Below, in pieces: positions 17,948 to 26,543 of a stretch of DNA of 50,757 nucleotides. The stretch is from Lachnospiraceae bacterium (GTDB lineage Bacteria; Bacillota; Clostridia; Lachnospirales; Lachnospiraceae), in NCBI GenBank assembly GCA_017430085.1, contig JAFRNR010000047.1, positions 1 through 50,757 on the forward strand, written 5' to 3'. Within the stretch, counting starts at the first letter, position 1, and the number at the start of each line of letters is the position of its first letter. The notes below the pieces were generated by a model. It made no database searches. It had not been told where the DNA came from and saw only the letters and a list, made by a program, of their open reading frames with translations. The position numbers were made by a program, and so were the translations under genes.

Positions 17948-18892
17948 TCAGTCCTCTGCCGCGCTCTCCTGCAGATATTTCACCAGGTCCAGCGTCAGCG
18001 GCTCGGCGTTTTCGCGGTAGGTCAGGTAGATGCTGCGCACCGCCGCCGGGTCATCCAGTTCGTAGAACAGGACGCTGTCCGTGGGGGCGACGAATTCGGG
18101 GATCGTGGAGCGCAGGAACGCGACGCCCTGGCCCTCGCAGACCAGGTAGTAGGCGGTCATCATCTGGGTCAGCTGGAGCTTGACGCGCGGCTCGAAGCCG
18201 GCGCGGCGGCACATGGCCAGGCTGCGCCCGCGGATGTCGTGACCTTCCGACAGGATCAGGAATTCCTCGTCCGCAAACAGGGAGAAGGGGACGGTCTTTC
18301 TGCGGCCTCCGGGGAAATCACGTTTGAGGAAGGCGTCGAAATCATACGCGTACTCCTCCAGTTTCCGGTTGATCGGGTCGCGCTTCGGCACGGCCACGAT
18401 GACCTCTTCCGAGGCCCAGGGGACCGTCACCAGCTGGCGGCCCTTCACCTCCTCCACTTCGATCATGAGGTCCAGGTCGCCTTTCTGCAGCTTCTCGGCC
18501 AGGTTCTCCGCCTCGCCCTCCGCCAGCGTGATCTGGATGTCCGGATGCATGCCCCGGAAGTCGGTCAGCAGTTCCGGCAGCACGTAGGTGCAGAAGAACA
18601 TGGAGCTTCCGATGCGCAGGCGCCGGCCCGAACCCGCGCGCATTTCCGCGAAACGCCGCTCCATCTCCTCTTCGATGTGTCCGATCTTCTCCACCTGCTC
18701 CACGTAGTACCGGCCCGCCTCCGTCAGCGATATAGGCGCCGTGGAGCGGTCGAACAGCGGCAGGCCCAGCTCCTGCTCCGTTTTTTTGACGGCCGCGCTG
18801 AGCCACGGCTGGGAAATGTGCAGTTCCTCCGCCGCCTTGGAAAAGCTGCGGCAGCGGCTGATCGCCAGGATATATTCACGATAGCTGAGCAT
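17948..18892 (-). CDS. LysR-family transcriptional regulator
   Basis: A 314-residue regulator. The N-terminal winged helix-turn-helix is clear (SRCRSFSKAAEELHISQPWLSAAVKK split over residues 13-38), and a LysR substrate-binding domain follows from about residue 90. GGGAGGG precedes the ATG. It is transcribed away from the aminotransferase gene, the usual arrangement for a LysR regulator and its target, so it probably controls the 19.0-23.3 kb cluster. The effector is unknown. Confidence 0.92.
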   Translation of the reverse strand: MLSYREYILAISRCRSFSKAAEELHISQPWLSAAVKKTEQELGLPLFDRSTAPISLTEAGRYYVEQVEKIGHIEEEMERRFAEMRAGSGRRLRIGSSMFFCTYVLPELLTDFRGMHPDIQITLAEGEAENLAEKLQKGDLDLMIEVEEVKGRQLVTVPWASEEVIVAVPKRDPINRKLEEYAYDFDAFLKRDFPGGRRKTVPFSLFADEEFLILSEGHDIRGRSLAMCRRAGFEPRVKLQLTQMMTAYYLVCEGQGVAFLRSTIPEFVAPTDSVLFYELDDPAAVRSIYLTYRENAEPLTLDLVKYLQESAAED

Positions 18893-19032
18893 GATGCCCT
18901 CCCATAAGTATCAGTTGAAGACGTGATAAACTCTTACGTATTTTACTTTTCTTCCTGATTATGTCAGAATCATAGCAGAAAGCAAGAGAGACTGCAAGGT
19001 CAAGCAGCCCGCACAGACAAGGAGATGATCCC
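18893..19032. promoter_or_regulatory. Divergent control region, LysR / aminotransferase cluster
   Basis: A 140-bp AT-richer gap between divergent genes. On the plus strand TTGAAG (18915-18920) and TATTTT (18939-18944) are 18 bp apart, a possible promoter for the aminotransferase. A LysR site is expected here but no clean dyad was seen. Confidence 0.4.
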
Positions 19033-20211
19033 ATGGCGATCCGCATTGCATCCCGTATGGACAGGATGGCCCCGTCCGGCATCCGCAAGGTCAATGAAAA
19101 GGCCCTGGCGATGGAACGCGCCGGCCGCACGGTCATTCATTTTGAGATCGGCCGCCCCGATTTCGACACTCCCGAATACATCAAGAAGGCCGCCGAGGCC
19201 CGCCTGGCCGCCGGCGACGTCTTCTACACCTCCAACTTCGGCACCATGAAGCTGCGCCAGGCCATCGCGGACAAGCTGCGCCGCGAAAACCACGTGGACT
19301 ACAAGCCCACGGAGATCCTGGTCACCGCCGGCCTGTCCGAGGCCGTCTTCGCCGTCCTGGCCTGCCTGCTGGAAGCCGGCGACGAGATCCTGGTCCCCGA
19401 TCCCGTCTGGATCAACTACATGAACGTGCCGCGCCTGCTGGGCGCCGTCCCGGTCGCGTACGAGCTGAAGGAAGAAAACGAATACCAGCTGGATCTGGCC
19501 GAGGTCGCCGGAAAGATCACGGACAGGACCCGCGCCATCGTCATCGTCACCCCGAACAACCCCACCGGCGGCGTGCTCTCCGCGGAAACGCTGCAGGGGC
19601 TGGCCGATCTGGCCATCAAGCACGATCTGGCCGTCATTTCCGACGAAGTGTACGAGCGCCTGATCTACGACGGCGAAAAGCACGTCAGCATCGCCTCCCT
19701 GCCGGGCATGAAGGAGCGCACCTTCACCATGAACGGCATGTCCAAGGCCTACTCCATGACCGGCTGGCGCATCGGCTACGTGGCCGCGCCGGAGGAATTC
19801 ATCCCCGTGCTGAACAAGTTCCACCAGCACAACACCACCTGCGCCGTTTCCTTTGCGCAGGCCGCGTCCGCGGTCGCGCTGAACGAGGAAGGCGACGAAG
19901 TGAAGGAAATGGTGAAGGAATACGCCCGGCGGCGCGATTACGCGGTGCAGGCCATCAATGAGATCCCCGGCCTGTCCTGCCTGAAGCCCAAAGGAGCGTT
20001 TTACATCTTCATCAACTGCAAAGCGCTGGGCATGAAGTCTGCGGAACTGGCGGACTACCTGCTGGAGAACGCGGAGATCGCGCTGGTGCCCGGCGACGTG
20101 TTCGGCCCCGGCGGCGAAGGCTATCTGCGCATGTCGTTCGCCAACAGCTATGAGAACATTGTGGAAGGCTGCCGCAGACTGCGGGAAGCCGTGGAAAACC
20201 TGAAGAAATAA
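19033..20211 (+). CDS. Class I/II PLP-dependent aminotransferase (aspartate aminotransferase-like)
   Basis: A 392-residue fold-type I aminotransferase that would move an amino group between an amino acid and a 2-oxo acid. Family features are the PNNPTGG loop, SDEVYERLIY, the PLP lysine Lys238 in MSKAYSMTGWRIGY, and a C-terminal LRMSFANS with the substrate carboxylate Arg. AGGAG precedes the ATG at 19033. It opens a plus-strand cluster with an FAH-type enzyme, an SDR and a 2-hydroxyacid dehydrogenase. The exact donor and acceptor cannot be read. Confidence 0.92.
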   Translation: MAIRIASRMDRMAPSGIRKVNEKALAMERAGRTVIHFEIGRPDFDTPEYIKKAAEARLAAGDVFYTSNFGTMKLRQAIADKLRRENHVDYKPTEILVTAGLSEAVFAVLACLLEAGDEILVPDPVWINYMNVPRLLGAVPVAYELKEENEYQLDLAEVAGKITDRTRAIVIVTPNNPTGGVLSAETLQGLADLAIKHDLAVISDEVYERLIYDGEKHVSIASLPGMKERTFTMNGMSKAYSMTGWRIGYVAAPEEFIPVLNKFHQHNTTCAVSFAQAASAVALNEEGDEVKEMVKEYARRRDYAVQAINEIPGLSCLKPKGAFYIFINCKALGMKSAELADYLLENAEIALVPGDVFGPGGEGYLRMSFANSYENIVEGCRRLREAVENLKK

Positions 20212-20219
20212 TACGGTTC

Positions 20220-20371
20220 GGGCCGATGGAACATCGGCCCCTACGACAAAACCAAACACCATGACGGGCCGATGTACGCAGCCCGGGAAAACACCGCAAA
20301 ATGTAGGGGCCGATGTTTCATCGGCCCGGAGAAATAACCACAAACTGTAGGGGCCGTTGTTTCAACGGCCC
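20220..20371. repeat. Cluster of GGGCC palindromes inside the catabolic cluster
   Basis: Three good units at 20220-20240 (CGATG/CATCG), 20307-20327 (CGATG/CATCG) and 20351-20371 (CGTTG/CAACG), plus a decayed one near 20265-20284, fill the gap between the aminotransferase and FAH genes. The first is in opposite orientation to the other two, as judged by the side of the GTAGGGG flank. Confidence 0.85.
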
Positions 20372-20393
20372 GGAGAAAGAAAGGAACGAAACC

Positions 20394-21308
20394 ATGAGAC
20401 TCGCCACCATCAAACTCAACAACGAAGAACTCGCCGGCATCGTGCTGGAAAAAGGCATTCTGCCCATCCGCGCGCTGAACCAGGCCAAAAACACCATCTG
20501 GGAAGAGACGCTGCTGCCGCTCATCAAGTCCGGCCAGCTCAAGAACCTGACCGACTGGTACAACGCCGGCGGAAAGGCCGAACTGGAGACCCTGCCCGGC
20601 CTCGTGCCGCAGGATCAGGTCGTGTACGCGCCGCTGTACCGGGATCCCAAGCGGATCTTCGGCATCGGCCTGAACTACGTGGACCACGCGGGCGACATCG
20701 GCTCCGCCGCGCCGCAGGGCTTCCCCGGCAGCTTCTTCAAGATGGCCGACACCCTGATCGGCTACGGCGACGACATCGAACTGCCCCGCCTGAAAGAGGC
20801 GCAGCGCACCACCGCGGAAGCCGAGCTGGGCGTGATCCTGGGCAAAGACTGCCGTGACGTGGCTGAGGAAGACTGGCTGGACGCCGTAGCCGGCTACACC
20901 ACCATCCTGGACATGACCGAAGAATCCATCCTGAAGGGCAATGATTTCTTAAGCGGCAACCCCCGCTACCTCACCATCGTGAAGAACTTCCCGACCTTCT
21001 TCTCCTTCGGCCCGACCATGGTCACCCCGGACGAGGTCCCGGACGTCCTGAAGCTGGAAGTCCAGAGCGTCCGCAACGGCGAAGTCTACGCCAAAAACGT
21101 GGTCGCCAACATGACCCACCGCCCCGCCCGCCTGGTCTCCCTGCACAGCAGCATCCAGGGCTGGTACGCCGGCGACGTGCTCTCCACCGGGACGCCCCGC
21201 GCGTTCGAGATCAAGGACGGCGACGTGGCGGAATGCCGCATCTTCGGGCCGGACGGATTCGAGATGGAGCCGTTAAAGAATCCGGTGAAGGATCTGAAGA
21301 AGCATTGA
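20394..21308 (+). CDS. Fumarylacetoacetate hydrolase (FAH)-family enzyme
   Basis: A 304-residue FAH-superfamily protein; members cleave or decarboxylate 1,3-dioxo or 2-oxo acids with a divalent metal. IFGIGLNYVDHAGD opens the FAH domain, and the acidic metal ligands are seen in AEAELGVILGK and ILDMTEESI. The C-terminal STGTPRAFEIKDGDV is typical. The open frame extends upstream through the palindromes to 20313, but AAAGGAA sits before the ATG at 20394, so that start is used. With the SDR next door it could act in a 2,4-dioxo acid route such as sugar-acid breakdown; this is inference. Confidence 0.88.
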   Translation: MRLATIKLNNEELAGIVLEKGILPIRALNQAKNTIWEETLLPLIKSGQLKNLTDWYNAGGKAELETLPGLVPQDQVVYAPLYRDPKRIFGIGLNYVDHAGDIGSAAPQGFPGSFFKMADTLIGYGDDIELPRLKEAQRTTAEAELGVILGKDCRDVAEEDWLDAVAGYTTILDMTEESILKGNDFLSGNPRYLTIVKNFPTFFSFGPTMVTPDEVPDVLKLEVQSVRNGEVYAKNVVANMTHRPARLVSLHSSIQGWYAGDVLSTGTPRAFEIKDGDVAECRIFGPDGFEMEPLKNPVKDLKKH

Positions 21309-21319
21309 GATGAATAATC

Positions 21320-21340
21320 GGGCCGTTGGCACAACGGCCC
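21320..21340. repeat. GGGCC palindrome (REP-like family)
   Basis: CGTTG/CAACG unit with a GCA loop, between the FAH and SDR genes, followed by the CTACA flank. Confidence 0.8.
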
Positions 21341-21386
21341 CTACAAAAAGACCGAATACAAACAAAACATTCAAAGGAGAAATACC

Positions 21387-22181
21387 ATGGATCTCGGATT
21401 ACAGAACAAAGTCATCGTCTGCTTATCTTCCGCCGCCGGCATCGGCCGCGGCATCGCCACCGAACTGGCCCGCGAAGGCGCGAAGGTCGTCCTGACCACG
21501 GCCGAACCGTTCAAGAAGGACCTGGACGAAGCCGTCGCTTTCATCGAAAAAGAGACCGGCAACCGGCCCTACACCTACATTTCCGACATCAAGGACCCCG
21601 AAAGCATCGTGAAATTGATCGACGACGCGGCGAAGGATCTGGGCGGCATCTACGGCCTGGTCAACCTGTGCCCGGGCCCGAAGGCCGGCAAGTTTGAAGG
21701 CGTAAACGAAGATGACTGGGCCGACGGCTACGAAAAGTGCCTGCACAGCTACATCGTCGCGATCCGCGCGGCCCTGCCCTACATGAAGGAAGGCGGCGAA
21801 GGCCGTATCCTGAACAGCACATCCTCTTCCATCAAGCAGGCGCTGGACAACCTGATCATCTCCAACACCTTCCGCATGGGCGTGGTGGGCCTGTCCAAGT
21901 CCCTGGCCCGCGAACTGGCGCCGTACAACATCCTGGTCAACACGATCGGCCCCGGCCGTATCTACACCGACCGCATCAAGTACCTGAACACGATCCGCGC
22001 GGAAAAAGAAGGCATCACCGAGGAAGAATACACCAGGCGCGACAGCGCGGACTTCCCGCAGAAGCGCTATCAGACCGTCGACGAGATCGGCCGTCTGGCC
22101 GCCTTCCTGATGAGCGAAGCCAACGGTTCCCTGACCGGCCAGGCTTTCCTGTGCGACGGCGCGATGACCACGGCGTATTGA
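21387..22181 (+). CDS. SDR-family protein lacking the usual Tyr and Lys
   Basis: A 264-residue short-chain dehydrogenase/reductase fold. The nucleotide loop is SSAAGIGRG instead of TGxxxGIG, and the NSTSSS segment (143-148) supplies the catalytic Ser. At the expected YxxxK position the sequence is S159-N-T-F-R163, so the general acid Tyr is Ser and the Lys is Arg. A known divergent SDR branch has a similar SN-x2-R pattern, so the protein may use other chemistry rather than be dead. AAAGGAG precedes the ATG. A strong terminator follows, closing this unit. Confidence 0.88.
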   Translation: MDLGLQNKVIVCLSSAAGIGRGIATELAREGAKVVLTTAEPFKKDLDEAVAFIEKETGNRPYTYISDIKDPESIVKLIDDAAKDLGGIYGLVNLCPGPKAGKFEGVNEDDWADGYEKCLHSYIVAIRAALPYMKEGGEGRILNSTSSSIKQALDNLIISNTFRMGVVGLSKSLARELAPYNILVNTIGPGRIYTDRIKYLNTIRAEKEGITEEEYTRRDSADFPQKRYQTVDEIGRLAAFLMSEANGSLTGQAFLCDGAMTTAY

Positions 22182-22196
22182 TCCTACAACAATAAT

Positions 22197-22237
22197 AGAG
22201 CCGGTTTAAAGGCATAAGCCTCTGCCGGCTCTTTTTT
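22197..22237 (+). terminator. Rho-independent terminator after the SDR gene
   Basis: Arms AGAGCCGG (22197-22204) and CCGGCTCT (22225-22232) with an inner GGC-ATAA-GCC stem and a following run of six T. It ends the aminotransferase-FAH-SDR unit; the dehydrogenase downstream may be read-through or have its own promoter. Confidence 0.85.
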
Positions 22238-22316
22238 GCATCTTTTTCCGGTCAAAACGGACTTTCGGACTCCCCGGCAGCAGGGCTCCGCAAAACCAAG
22301 AGACAGGAGCGCCGTT

Positions 22317-23252
22317 ATGAAATGTCTTGTGATCGATTACATTGACGAGGATGTTTTCCGCGAATTCCGGAAGTACATGGAAGTGGATCTGATGATGCTG
22401 CCGACGCGGCAGACGCTCCTCAAGATCATCGAGCCGTACGAAGTGCTGATCATGCGCGTGGACCCGGAGATCGACGAAGAAGTGCTGGCGGCAGCCAAAA
22501 ACCTGCGGTTCATCGGCGTCTGCTCCACGGGGATGAATCACATCGATCTGGAAGCCGCGAAGCAGCGGGGCATCATCGTGCAGAACGCGCCGGGCATGAA
22601 CGCCAACGGCGTCGCGGAGTTGACGATCTGCAAAATGCTGGAGCTGGCGCGCAGCACGATCCAGTCCAATGCTGAAGTGCAGGAGCGGCGGCAGTGGAAC
22701 AAGTATAAATACCTGGGGACCGAGCTGTACGGCAAGACGGTCGGGATTATCGGCTTCGGTACCATCGGTCAACGCGTCGGCGAATTGTGCCGGGTGTTCG
22801 GGATGCAGGTGCTGGCGTATAATCCGCACGGCCGGTCCGCGGAGTATTTCGAGCAGCGCGGCGCCGTCGGGACGGACCTGGACGGGATCCTGCGGAACTC
22901 GGATTTTATCACGATCCACGCGCCGCTCACGGACGAGACCCGGGGCCTGATCTCCGCGCAGGAGATCGTCAAGATGAAGATCGGCGCGTTCGTGATCAAC
23001 ATGAGCCGCGGCGGGATCGTCGTGGAACAGGACATGTACGCGGCGCTGATCTCCGGCCAGCTGGGCGGCTACGCGGCGGACGTGATGGAGCAGGAACTGG
23101 AAGGCCAGCGGGCCTCGCTCTCCTCTCCGCTCATCGGCTGCGACCGCTTCATTGTCTCCCCGCATTCCGGCGGACAGACGAAAGACGCCGTCTCCAAACT
23201 GAGCCGCTTCATCTTCGAGAAATGCGACGAAGCGCTGCATTTCCGGGGATGA
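22317..23252 (+). CDS. D-isomer-specific 2-hydroxyacid dehydrogenase
   Basis: A 311-residue NAD-dependent enzyme that interconverts 2-oxo acids and D-2-hydroxy acids. The Rossmann motif is GIIGFGTIG; the substrate Arg is expected in NMSRGGIVV; the catalytic His283 is in SPHSGGQT. The frame opens upstream at 22236, but ACAGGAG before the ATG at 22317 and the family N-terminus support the shorter form. A truncated copy of its 3' end lies 3.3 kb downstream (26544-26633). Whether it makes a phosphoglycerate-, lactate- or other hydroxyacid product is unclear. Confidence 0.9.
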   Translation: MKCLVIDYIDEDVFREFRKYMEVDLMMLPTRQTLLKIIEPYEVLIMRVDPEIDEEVLAAAKNLRFIGVCSTGMNHIDLEAAKQRGIIVQNAPGMNANGVAELTICKMLELARSTIQSNAEVQERRQWNKYKYLGTELYGKTVGIIGFGTIGQRVGELCRVFGMQVLAYNPHGRSAEYFEQRGAVGTDLDGILRNSDFITIHAPLTDETRGLISAQEIVKMKIGAFVINMSRGGIVVEQDMYAALISGQLGGYAADVMEQELEGQRASLSSPLIGCDRFIVSPHSGGQTKDAVSKLSRFIFEKCDEALHFRG

Positions 23253-23270
23253 ACCTCTGTCATCTTTCCT

Positions 23271-24182
23271 TTATTCGAACGCCTCCTGAAAAGCACGCAG
23301 CAGGCCCTTCAGCGGCGCCGTGCGGCAGGACAGCCGGTGCATGACAAAAGCAAGATTTACGGTTGCGGCCAGGCCTTCCACGGTCAGAGCCCGCAGTTCT
23401 TCGCGCGGAGGCAGATTCCGGTTCAGGTCATGCATGACAGACATGACCGATTCCGGGGTAAAACAGGCTCCGAGCCCCTGGGACGCAAAAGTCAGCTGCA
23501 GCGAAAAGTCCGAGATCGTGATTCTTTCCCGGAGAGAGATCCCCGTCTGTTCGCAGAAGGAGTTGATCTTCGGCCGGAAATGGCTGTCCTGCGGGGAAAG
23601 CAGATAAGAAAAACGGGGCAGCTCTTCCATAGCGATGACCGGCGCGTCGCCGGCCACCCCGTTCTGTTCCAGCAATTCCCGCGAAGCGACGAAAAAGATT
23701 TTCTCCGTCTTCAGGGGGATGATGTCAAACTCGGGCAGCGCGGGCGTGTCGATGCCGAAAAAGGCGTCTATCTCGCCGTTTTGCAGTTTTTTGATACTAT
23801 TGTTCATGACCAGACCGTGGATCGTGACATGGACCTGGGGAAATGCGCGGGCAAATACCGGCATGACACGGGGCAGGAGAACGCGCGCGCGGAGAGGATG
23901 GATGCCGAAATCGATATTTCCGATTATTTCCTCGTTCAGTTCTTTGAGCCGGTCCGACAGTCCCTTCTCCAGCACTTCGATCTTCTGAAGCGTTTCGACC
24001 AGCGCTTCTCCGGCGGGCGTGAGCCCGAAATGCGGATAACGGGTAAAGAGCGTCCCGTACTCCTGCTCCAGCCGTTTGACGTGATTGCTCAGATTCTGCG
24101 GCGTGATATAAAGCTGTTCCGCGGCACGGACGATGCTCTGCTCTTTCGCAATCAGGAGAAAATACTGCAGGGATGTATTCAT
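23271..24182 (-). CDS. LysR-family transcriptional regulator
   Basis: A 303-residue LysR protein with the N-terminal helix-turn-helix (KEQSIVRAAEQLYITPQNLS, about residues 13-32) and a C-terminal effector-binding domain. It starts best at the ATG at 24182, behind GGAG; an ATG at 24197 adds five residues. It converges on the 2-hydroxyacid dehydrogenase and diverges from the CoA transferase gene, so its likely target is the transferase-lyase pair. Confidence 0.9.
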   Translation of the reverse strand: MNTSLQYFLLIAKEQSIVRAAEQLYITPQNLSNHVKRLEQEYGTLFTRYPHFGLTPAGEALVETLQKIEVLEKGLSDRLKELNEEIIGNIDFGIHPLRARVLLPRVMPVFARAFPQVHVTIHGLVMNNSIKKLQNGEIDAFFGIDTPALPEFDIIPLKTEKIFFVASRELLEQNGVAGDAPVIAMEELPRFSYLLSPQDSHFRPKINSFCEQTGISLRERITISDFSLQLTFASQGLGACFTPESVMSVMHDLNRNLPPREELRALTVEGLAATVNLAFVMHRLSCRTAPLKGLLRAFQEAFE

Positions 24183-24266
24183 AATGATCTCCATCATTCA
24201 GGCCGGGATCGCCCGCGCCTGTTTTTCTGCTGTCATCTTACCTTAATTCTTCTCTCATCGCAACTT

Positions 24267-24313
24267 TTTTGTTTCGTTACTTCACAATATTCGAACTTGT
24301 TTTGTTTCGTTAC
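24267..24313. promoter_or_regulatory. Direct repeats and LysR-type box in the divergent control region
   Basis: TTTTGTTTCGTTAC occurs exactly at 24267-24280 and 24300-24313, 33 bp start to start, about three helical turns. Between them TTCACAATATTCGAA (24281-24295) has TTC/GAA ends and a T-N11-A core, the general LysR box. This is a good candidate operator for the adjacent regulator. Confidence 0.6.
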
Positions 24314-24357
24314 CTTTTTTATGATGAAGACAGAGAAAAGAAGGGGAGGAAAACAGT

Positions 24358-25551
24358 ATGGGCAGACAGGCTTTGGACGGGGTCCGCATTCTGGATATCT
24401 CGACTGTGATCGCAGCGCCCTGGGGTGCGGGACTGCTGGCCGACTTCGGAGCGGAAGTGATCAAAGTGGAAATGCCCGGACGCGGGGACACCTTCCGCAA
24501 CATGGGTCCGTTAATGGACGGCGTTTCCACCCGCTGGCCCAGCATGGGGCGGAATAAAAAAACCGTGACGCTGGACTTTCATTATGAGGAAGGGAAGAAG
24601 CTCTTCCTGGAACTGGTCAAAAAAAGCGATGTGATCTTCGAAAATTTCCGCACCGGGACCCTGGAAAAATGGGGTCTGGGCATCGACGTGCTGCGGGAAG
24701 CCAACCCGGATATCATCGTGACCCATGTGACCGGTTACGGCCAGACCGGCCCTTACGCGAAGCTGGCCGGCCTCGGTACGCCGCTGCAGGCCTTCTCCGG
24801 CATGACCTACATGCAGGGCTATCCCGACCGTCCTCCCGTAAGCCCGCCTCTCGCCCTGGCCGACTTTGTCGCAGGCCTGAACGCTGCGCTGGGCACCATG
24901 ATCGCGCTTTACCACCGTGACGCCCTGAAAGGCAGGGCGCAGGAAGTCGATATCAGCCTGTATGAAGGGCTCTTCCGGATGGAGGAAGCGATGATCGCCC
25001 AGTACGACCTCTTCGGGACCGTGCGGGAACGCAGCCCGATGCCCACCGGCGCCAGCTGCCCCATCGGAACGTTCGAAACGAAAGACCACCGCTACGTCAT
25101 CATCGTCTGCAGCACGGATCCCGTTTTCTGGCACCTCTGCGACGCGATGGAAAAGCGGAAGGAATGGCTGCCGAAGTATGAAAAGTCCAAAGCCCGCCTG
25201 ACGGATCCCAAGCCGATCATGGACGCGGTCACCGCATGGGTCGGAAGCCTGACCTATGACGAACTGAAGACGCGCTGCGACGTCAGCGGCGTACCGCTCT
25301 CCGCCATCTACAATATGAAAGATATTTTCGAGGATCCGCATTATGCTGCGCGGCATAACATCGTGGAAGTGCCCTGCGAAGAATTCGGTTCCGTGAAAAT
25401 GCCCTCGGTCTTCCCGGTCCTCACGGAGACCCCCGGCCAGATCAGATGGCCCGGCGCGAAGATCGGTGCGTACAATGAAGAGATCTACGGCGGACTGCTG
25501 GGCATGAGCCGGGAAGAACTCGACGGCCTCAAAGAGAAAAAAGTCATCTGA
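24358..25551 (+). CDS. Family III CoA transferase (CaiB/BaiF)
   Basis: A 397-residue CoA transferase that moves CoA from a donor such as succinyl- or acetyl-CoA to a carboxylic acid. The N-terminal LDGVRILDIS, FGAEVIKVE and NKKTVTLDF are family signatures, and the catalytic Asp169 (ALADFVAG) sits at the same number as in formyl-CoA transferase. GGGGAGG precedes the ATG. It lies 28 bp upstream of an HMG-CoA-lyase-type gene, so its acceptor is probably a branched hydroxy-dicarboxylate such as 3-hydroxy-3-methylglutarate (inference). Confidence 0.92.
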   Translation: MGRQALDGVRILDISTVIAAPWGAGLLADFGAEVIKVEMPGRGDTFRNMGPLMDGVSTRWPSMGRNKKTVTLDFHYEEGKKLFLELVKKSDVIFENFRTGTLEKWGLGIDVLREANPDIIVTHVTGYGQTGPYAKLAGLGTPLQAFSGMTYMQGYPDRPPVSPPLALADFVAGLNAALGTMIALYHRDALKGRAQEVDISLYEGLFRMEEAMIAQYDLFGTVRERSPMPTGASCPIGTFETKDHRYVIIVCSTDPVFWHLCDAMEKRKEWLPKYEKSKARLTDPKPIMDAVTAWVGSLTYDELKTRCDVSGVPLSAIYNMKDIFEDPHYAARHNIVEVPCEEFGSVKMPSVFPVLTETPGQIRWPGAKIGAYNEEIYGGLLGMSREELDGLKEKKVI

Positions 25552-25579
25552 CCGGATTATTGCGGCAGGAGGTAGCACA

Positions 25580-26536
25580 ATGTCTTTGAAACTGGTAAAA
25601 GCCATCCGTCTCTGCGAGGTAGGGCCCCGCGACGGTCTGCAGAATGAAAAAATCATCCTGACCGCGGAACAGAAGATCGAACTGATCGATCGGATGAGCG
25701 AAGCAGGCTTCCCCGTGATCGAAGTCGGCAGTTTTGTAAGCCCGAAGGCGGTCCCGCAGATGGCAGACACTGACGCGGTATTCCGGGGCATCACCCGCCG
25801 CGAAGGCGTGGAATACCGGGCGCTGATCGCGAATGCCCGCGGCGTGGACCGCGCAGCGGCCTGCGGCTGCACCAAAGTGAAACTGAACGTATCCGCCAGC
25901 GTTTCCCACAACCTGGCCAACCTGAACTGCACCCCCGCCCAGAGCGTGGCCGGCTTTGCGGAATGCGTCGAAAAAGCCCGCGCGGCGGGCATCGGGATCT
26001 CCGGCTCCATCTCCATGGCCTTCGGCTCCCCCTGGGATAAAGAAATACCGGTCCGGGACGTGAAGCGCATCGTGGATGCTTATCTGGCTGTGGGGATCGA
26101 AGAGATCAGCCTGTCCGATGCTTCCGGCATGGCTTTCCCGACGCAGGTCTATGATATTTGCACGGAGATGCAGCACTGCTATCCGAACGTGAGCTGGTGG
26201 CTGCATTTCCACAACACCCGGGGTCTCGGCATCGCCAATATCCTGGCCGGGATGCAGGCCGGCTTCACCCGGTTCGACGCGAGCTTCGCGGGTGTGGGCG
26301 GCTGTCCTTTCGTCCCCGGCGCCGCCGGCAACGTCGCCACGGAAGACGTCCTGCACATGTGTGAAGAGATGGGTGTGGCGACGGGGATCGACCTGGACAA
26401 GGCGATGGCGGTCAGCCGCCGCATCGTCGGTCTGATCGGCCACACGACGGACAGTTATCTGCTGCGCGCCGGCAAGTCCAGGGACCTGATCCGCGAACTG
26501 CCGACCGGCCAGATCAAAAACCAGACGCAGATATGA
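25580..26536 (+). CDS. Hydroxymethylglutaryl-CoA lyase-family enzyme
   Basis: A 318-residue HMGL-type TIM-barrel lyase that cleaves 3-hydroxy-3-methylglutaryl-CoA, or a related 3-hydroxyacyl-CoA, to acetyl-CoA and an oxo acid. The metal- and substrate-binding start CEVGPRDGLQNE, the HFHNTRG pair of metal histidines and the signature GGCPFVPGAAGNVATED with catalytic Cys242 are present. AGGAGG precedes the ATG. Paired with the CoA transferase it forms an activate-and-cleave module. A citramalyl-type substrate is possible too. Confidence 0.92.
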   Translation: MSLKLVKAIRLCEVGPRDGLQNEKIILTAEQKIELIDRMSEAGFPVIEVGSFVSPKAVPQMADTDAVFRGITRREGVEYRALIANARGVDRAAACGCTKVKLNVSASVSHNLANLNCTPAQSVAGFAECVEKARAAGIGISGSISMAFGSPWDKEIPVRDVKRIVDAYLAVGIEEISLSDASGMAFPTQVYDICTEMQHCYPNVSWWLHFHNTRGLGIANILAGMQAGFTRFDASFAGVGGCPFVPGAAGNVATEDVLHMCEEMGVATGIDLDKAMAVSRRIVGLIGHTTDSYLLRAGKSRDLIRELPTGQIKNQTQI

Positions 26537-26543
26537 TCTGCCC

